From: an uncultured Thermomicrobiales bacterium
Lineage (GTDB): Bacteria; Chloroflexota; Chloroflexia; Thermomicrobiales; UBA6265
DNA: 8,080 nucleotides
Assembly (NCBI GenBank): GCA_902806355.1
Contig: CADCWI010000032.1
Coordinates: 1 to 8,080 of the forward strand
Reading direction: 5' to 3'
Position numbers and translations under genes: made by a program. The number at the start of each line of letters is the position of its first letter. Position 1 is the stretch's first letter. Positions 6,792-8,080 of this stretch are shown piece after piece. Under the pieces are notes generated by a model, which saw only the letters and a list, made by a program, of their open reading frames with translations, had not been told where the DNA came from and ran no database searches.

Positions 6792-7837
6792 CATCCCGGC
6801 ATGCCGAAACCGTCGCCGGAATCGGTGAGTTTGCCCTCATCGAGAGACTGCGAGCGGCGCTGCCCGACCGGGGATCGAGCGTCCTGCTCGGCGTCGGTGA
6901 CGATGCCGCGGTCTGGCGTCCCGTTGCGGGAATGGCCAGCGTGATCACGACCGACGCACTCGTCGACGGTTTGCATTTCCGGCTGGATTGGACTGACTGG
7001 CGCAGCCTCGGGCACAAGGTGCTGGCGGTGAATCTCTCCGATATTGCCGCGATGGGGGCCCGTCCCATCCTGGCGACGGTCACGCTTGGGCTTCGCGGGC
7101 AGGAACACGTCGAAGACCTGGTGGCGATGTACGAGGGGATGGCTGAGCTGGCCGCGATTCACGATGTGGCTGTGGCCGGGGGCGACATCGTCCGGAGCCC
7201 GGACGCGTTCTTCATCAGCGTGACCGTCATCGGTGAGGTGGAACATGGCCAGATGTTGGTCCGCTCCGGAGCACGAACGGGAGACGCGATCGTCGTCAGT
7301 GGCACGATCGGAGCGAGTGCCGCCGGCATGGCACTGCTCGAAGGAACGGATGCGCGGCGGTCGATGTCGACTGCTCCGCTCCTGATCGGCGCCCACTTGC
7401 GGCCCAACCCCCGGATTGCGCTCGGTCAGGTGTTGTACGGGGCGGGTGTAACCGCGGCAATGGACCTGAGCGACGGCCTGCTGGGAGATCTGCCGAAGAT
7501 CCTGGTCGCGAGCGGTGTCTCGGCCGAGCTCTGGATTGATCGATTGCCGATCCTGCCAGCGGTTCATGCGCTGTTTCCCGAGCGGGCACGGGAATTCGCG
7601 CTTCGAGGCGGCGAGGACTACGAGCTGCTGATGACCATCCCGGACACCCGCATGGACGATCTTCTCGACCTTGGCGAATCAGTCGGCGCAACCGTGACCC
7701 GGATCGGGACGGTGCTCGATGGGGATGGTGCCGGGTCGCAAATCGAAGCGGTCGACCGGAACGGAGCTCGCGAAGTCATCGTGAGCGGGGCATTCGATCA
7801 TTTTCGGGCGGAATCGCGTGCCCGGCAGGACCGATAG
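6788..7837 (+). CDS. thiL: Thiamine-monophosphate kinase ThiL
   Basis: ThiL phosphorylates thiamine monophosphate with ATP to make thiamine diphosphate, the last step of cofactor synthesis, in the cytoplasm. The 349-residue protein is normal in length and carries the AIRS/PurM-like kinase motifs in order: GEFALIERL (13-21), GVGDDAAV (35-42), TTDALVDGLHF (54-64), VNLSDIAAMGA (81-91), AGGDIV (130-135), MDLSDGLLGDL (225-235) and RGGEDYELL (273-281). The metal-binding Asp residues of GDD, SD and GGD are intact, so the enzyme looks functional. It ends with the usual GAFDHF. The start is the ATG at 6788, which overlaps the glycosyltransferase stop as ATGA and has GGGAG 8 bases upstream; an in-frame ATG at 6737 lies inside the previous gene and is less likely. 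No other thiamine genes are in the window, and no TPP riboswitch precedes the operon. Confidence 0.97.
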   Translation: MTSRHAETVAGIGEFALIERLRAALPDRGSSVLLGVGDDAAVWRPVAGMASVITTDALVDGLHFRLDWTDWRSLGHKVLAVNLSDIAAMGARPILATVTLGLRGQEHVEDLVAMYEGMAELAAIHDVAVAGGDIVRSPDAFFISVTVIGEVEHGQMLVRSGARTGDAIVVSGTIGASAAGMALLEGTDARRSMSTAPLLIGAHLRPNPRIALGQVLYGAGVTAAMDLSDGLLGDLPKILVASGVSAELWIDRLPILPAVHALFPERAREFALRGGEDYELLMTIPDTRMDDLLDLGESVGATVTRIGTVLDGDGAGSQIEAVDRNGAREVIVSGAFDHFRAESRARQDR

Positions 7838-7857
7838 TCGGGACAGTCTTAATCACC

Positions 7858-7872
7858 TGATAATCGTTCTCA
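7858..7872. promoter_or_regulatory. Fur-family-like operator
   Basis: TGATAATCGTTCTCA matches 12 of the 14 specified positions of the 7-1-7 Fur box (TGATAAT-N-ATTATCA); mismatches are A to G and A to C in the right half. It starts 20 bases after the thiL stop and lies about 75 bases upstream of a promoter candidate. An iron- or zinc-responsive Fur-family repressor of a gene to the right is the natural reading. The box consensus is best known from proteobacteria and Bacillus, so transfer to this organism is inference. Confidence 0.4.
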
Positions 7873-7946
7873 CATGCTAAGAAATTTCGGTGAAATGGCA
7901 GTGCAGCCAACACATGACGTGCCTGCACGACACTTTGCGATTTCCC

Positions 7947-7976
7947 TTGACGCCAAGCGATCGATGCGATCATATT
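7947..7976 (+). promoter_or_regulatory. Candidate sigma-70-type promoter reading right
   Basis: TTGACG (7947-7952, 5 of 6 to consensus) is followed after 18 bases by CATATT (7971-7976, 4 of 6). The surrounding sequence is AT-richer than the coding regions. The predicted start site, near 7983, falls inside the palindrome at 7978-8000. A repeated GCGATC (7957 and 7966, starts 9 bp apart) sits in the spacer. Confidence 0.45.
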
Positions 7977-7977
7977 T

Positions 7978-8000
7978 ATCCCGATGAATTTCGTCGGGAT
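7978..8000. repeat. Near-perfect 23-bp palindrome at the predicted start site
   Basis: The arms ATCCCGATGAA and TTCGTCGGGAT are reverse complements except for one T:G position, around a central T. As DNA it is operator-like and directly follows the -10 candidate. As RNA it could form a hairpin with about 9 paired bases. No T-run follows on either strand, so a terminator for thiL is less likely, though not excluded. Confidence 0.6.
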
Positions 8001-8050
8001 TGGCCGTCTGGTCCTGCACCGGACGCCGATCGATCTGAACGTCAGGCGTC

Positions 8051-8080
8051 ATGCCCCTTCCATCAGACACGAGTCCCACG
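8051..8080 (+). CDS. Possible start of an unidentified gene, cut by the window edge
   Basis: An ATG at 8051 opens a frame that stays open for the 10 codons left in the window (MPLPSDTSPT). It lies about 70 bases downstream of the promoter candidate and palindrome. A weak AGG is 5 bases upstream, and an inverted repeat GACGCC (8022-8027) / GGCGTC (8045-8050) directly precedes the ATG. Ten codons are too few to recognise a product or establish coding. Confidence 0.2.
   Translation, partial: MPLPSDTSPT

Noticed and set aside
6770..7567. 265-codon minus-strand open frame
   Set aside because: It is antisense to thiL, which has all its catalytic motifs intact.
7918..7929. Short palindrome CGTGC-CT-GCACG and overlapping GTGCAG/CTGCAC repeat (7901-7928) after thiL
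   Set aside because: The arms are only 5-6 bases, mutually exclusive, and no T-run follows, so a terminator cannot be supported.
7870..8079. Minus-strand frame open to the right edge that could be the tail of a convergent gene
   Set aside because: Third-position GC is near half, clearly lower than in the real genes. The C-terminal part is Cys/Ser/Thr-rich and unlike a folded domain, and the frame overlaps the promoter, palindrome and Fur-like box. Sequence to the right would be needed to revive it.

Overview
This is a high-GC bacterial window in which almost all sequence is coding and gaps are short. The proteins suggest an environmental, non-proteobacterial high-GC lineage. A Ski2/HelY-type helicase, a WYL-domain regulator, a DUF427 protein, a GT4 glycosyltransferase and ThiL together fit Chloroflexota of the Thermomicrobia type or Actinomycetota. 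This placement is inference from gene content and codon bias only. No rRNA, tRNA, CRISPR array, transposase or phage gene was seen.

Left part (minus strand, 1-5576). Four genes read leftward. From upstream to downstream they are a DUF427 protein (5576 to 5079), a large Ski2-family DExH helicase (5001 to 1984), a helix-turn-helix/WYL transcriptional regulator (1935 to 985), and a protein with prenyltransferase/squalene-cyclase-like alpha-toroid repeats (798, running off the left edge). The helicase and regulator are 48 bp apart and probably co-transcribed. A candidate promoter lies just before the helicase in the 77-bp gap after DUF427. A perfect 12-bp inverted repeat (925-952) separates the regulator from the toroid gene.

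Right part (plus strand, 5709-7837). A divergent intergenic region (5577-5708) leads into a GT4 glycosyltransferase, whose stop overlaps the start of thiL (thiamine-monophosphate kinase) in an ATGA junction, indicating translational coupling. The divergent region carries three GTGACA/TGTCAC hexamers spaced exactly 12 bp apart. The same hexamer, at the same 12-bp spacing, forms the core of the inverted repeat beside the regulator gene.

Right end (7838-8080). The 213 bp after thiL look like a regulated promoter region. They hold a Fur-like operator (7858-7872), a sigma-70-type promoter candidate (7947-7976) and a near-perfect 23-bp palindrome at its predicted start site. An ATG at 8051 may open a new gene that is cut by the window edge.

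No complete novel system is evident. The points most worth testing are the shared 12-bp-phased operator-like motif around the helicase/WYL locus, the resemblance of the helicase-WYL pairing to the actinobacterial pafBC-helY neighbourhood, and the Fur-like box with promoter and palindrome at the right edge.
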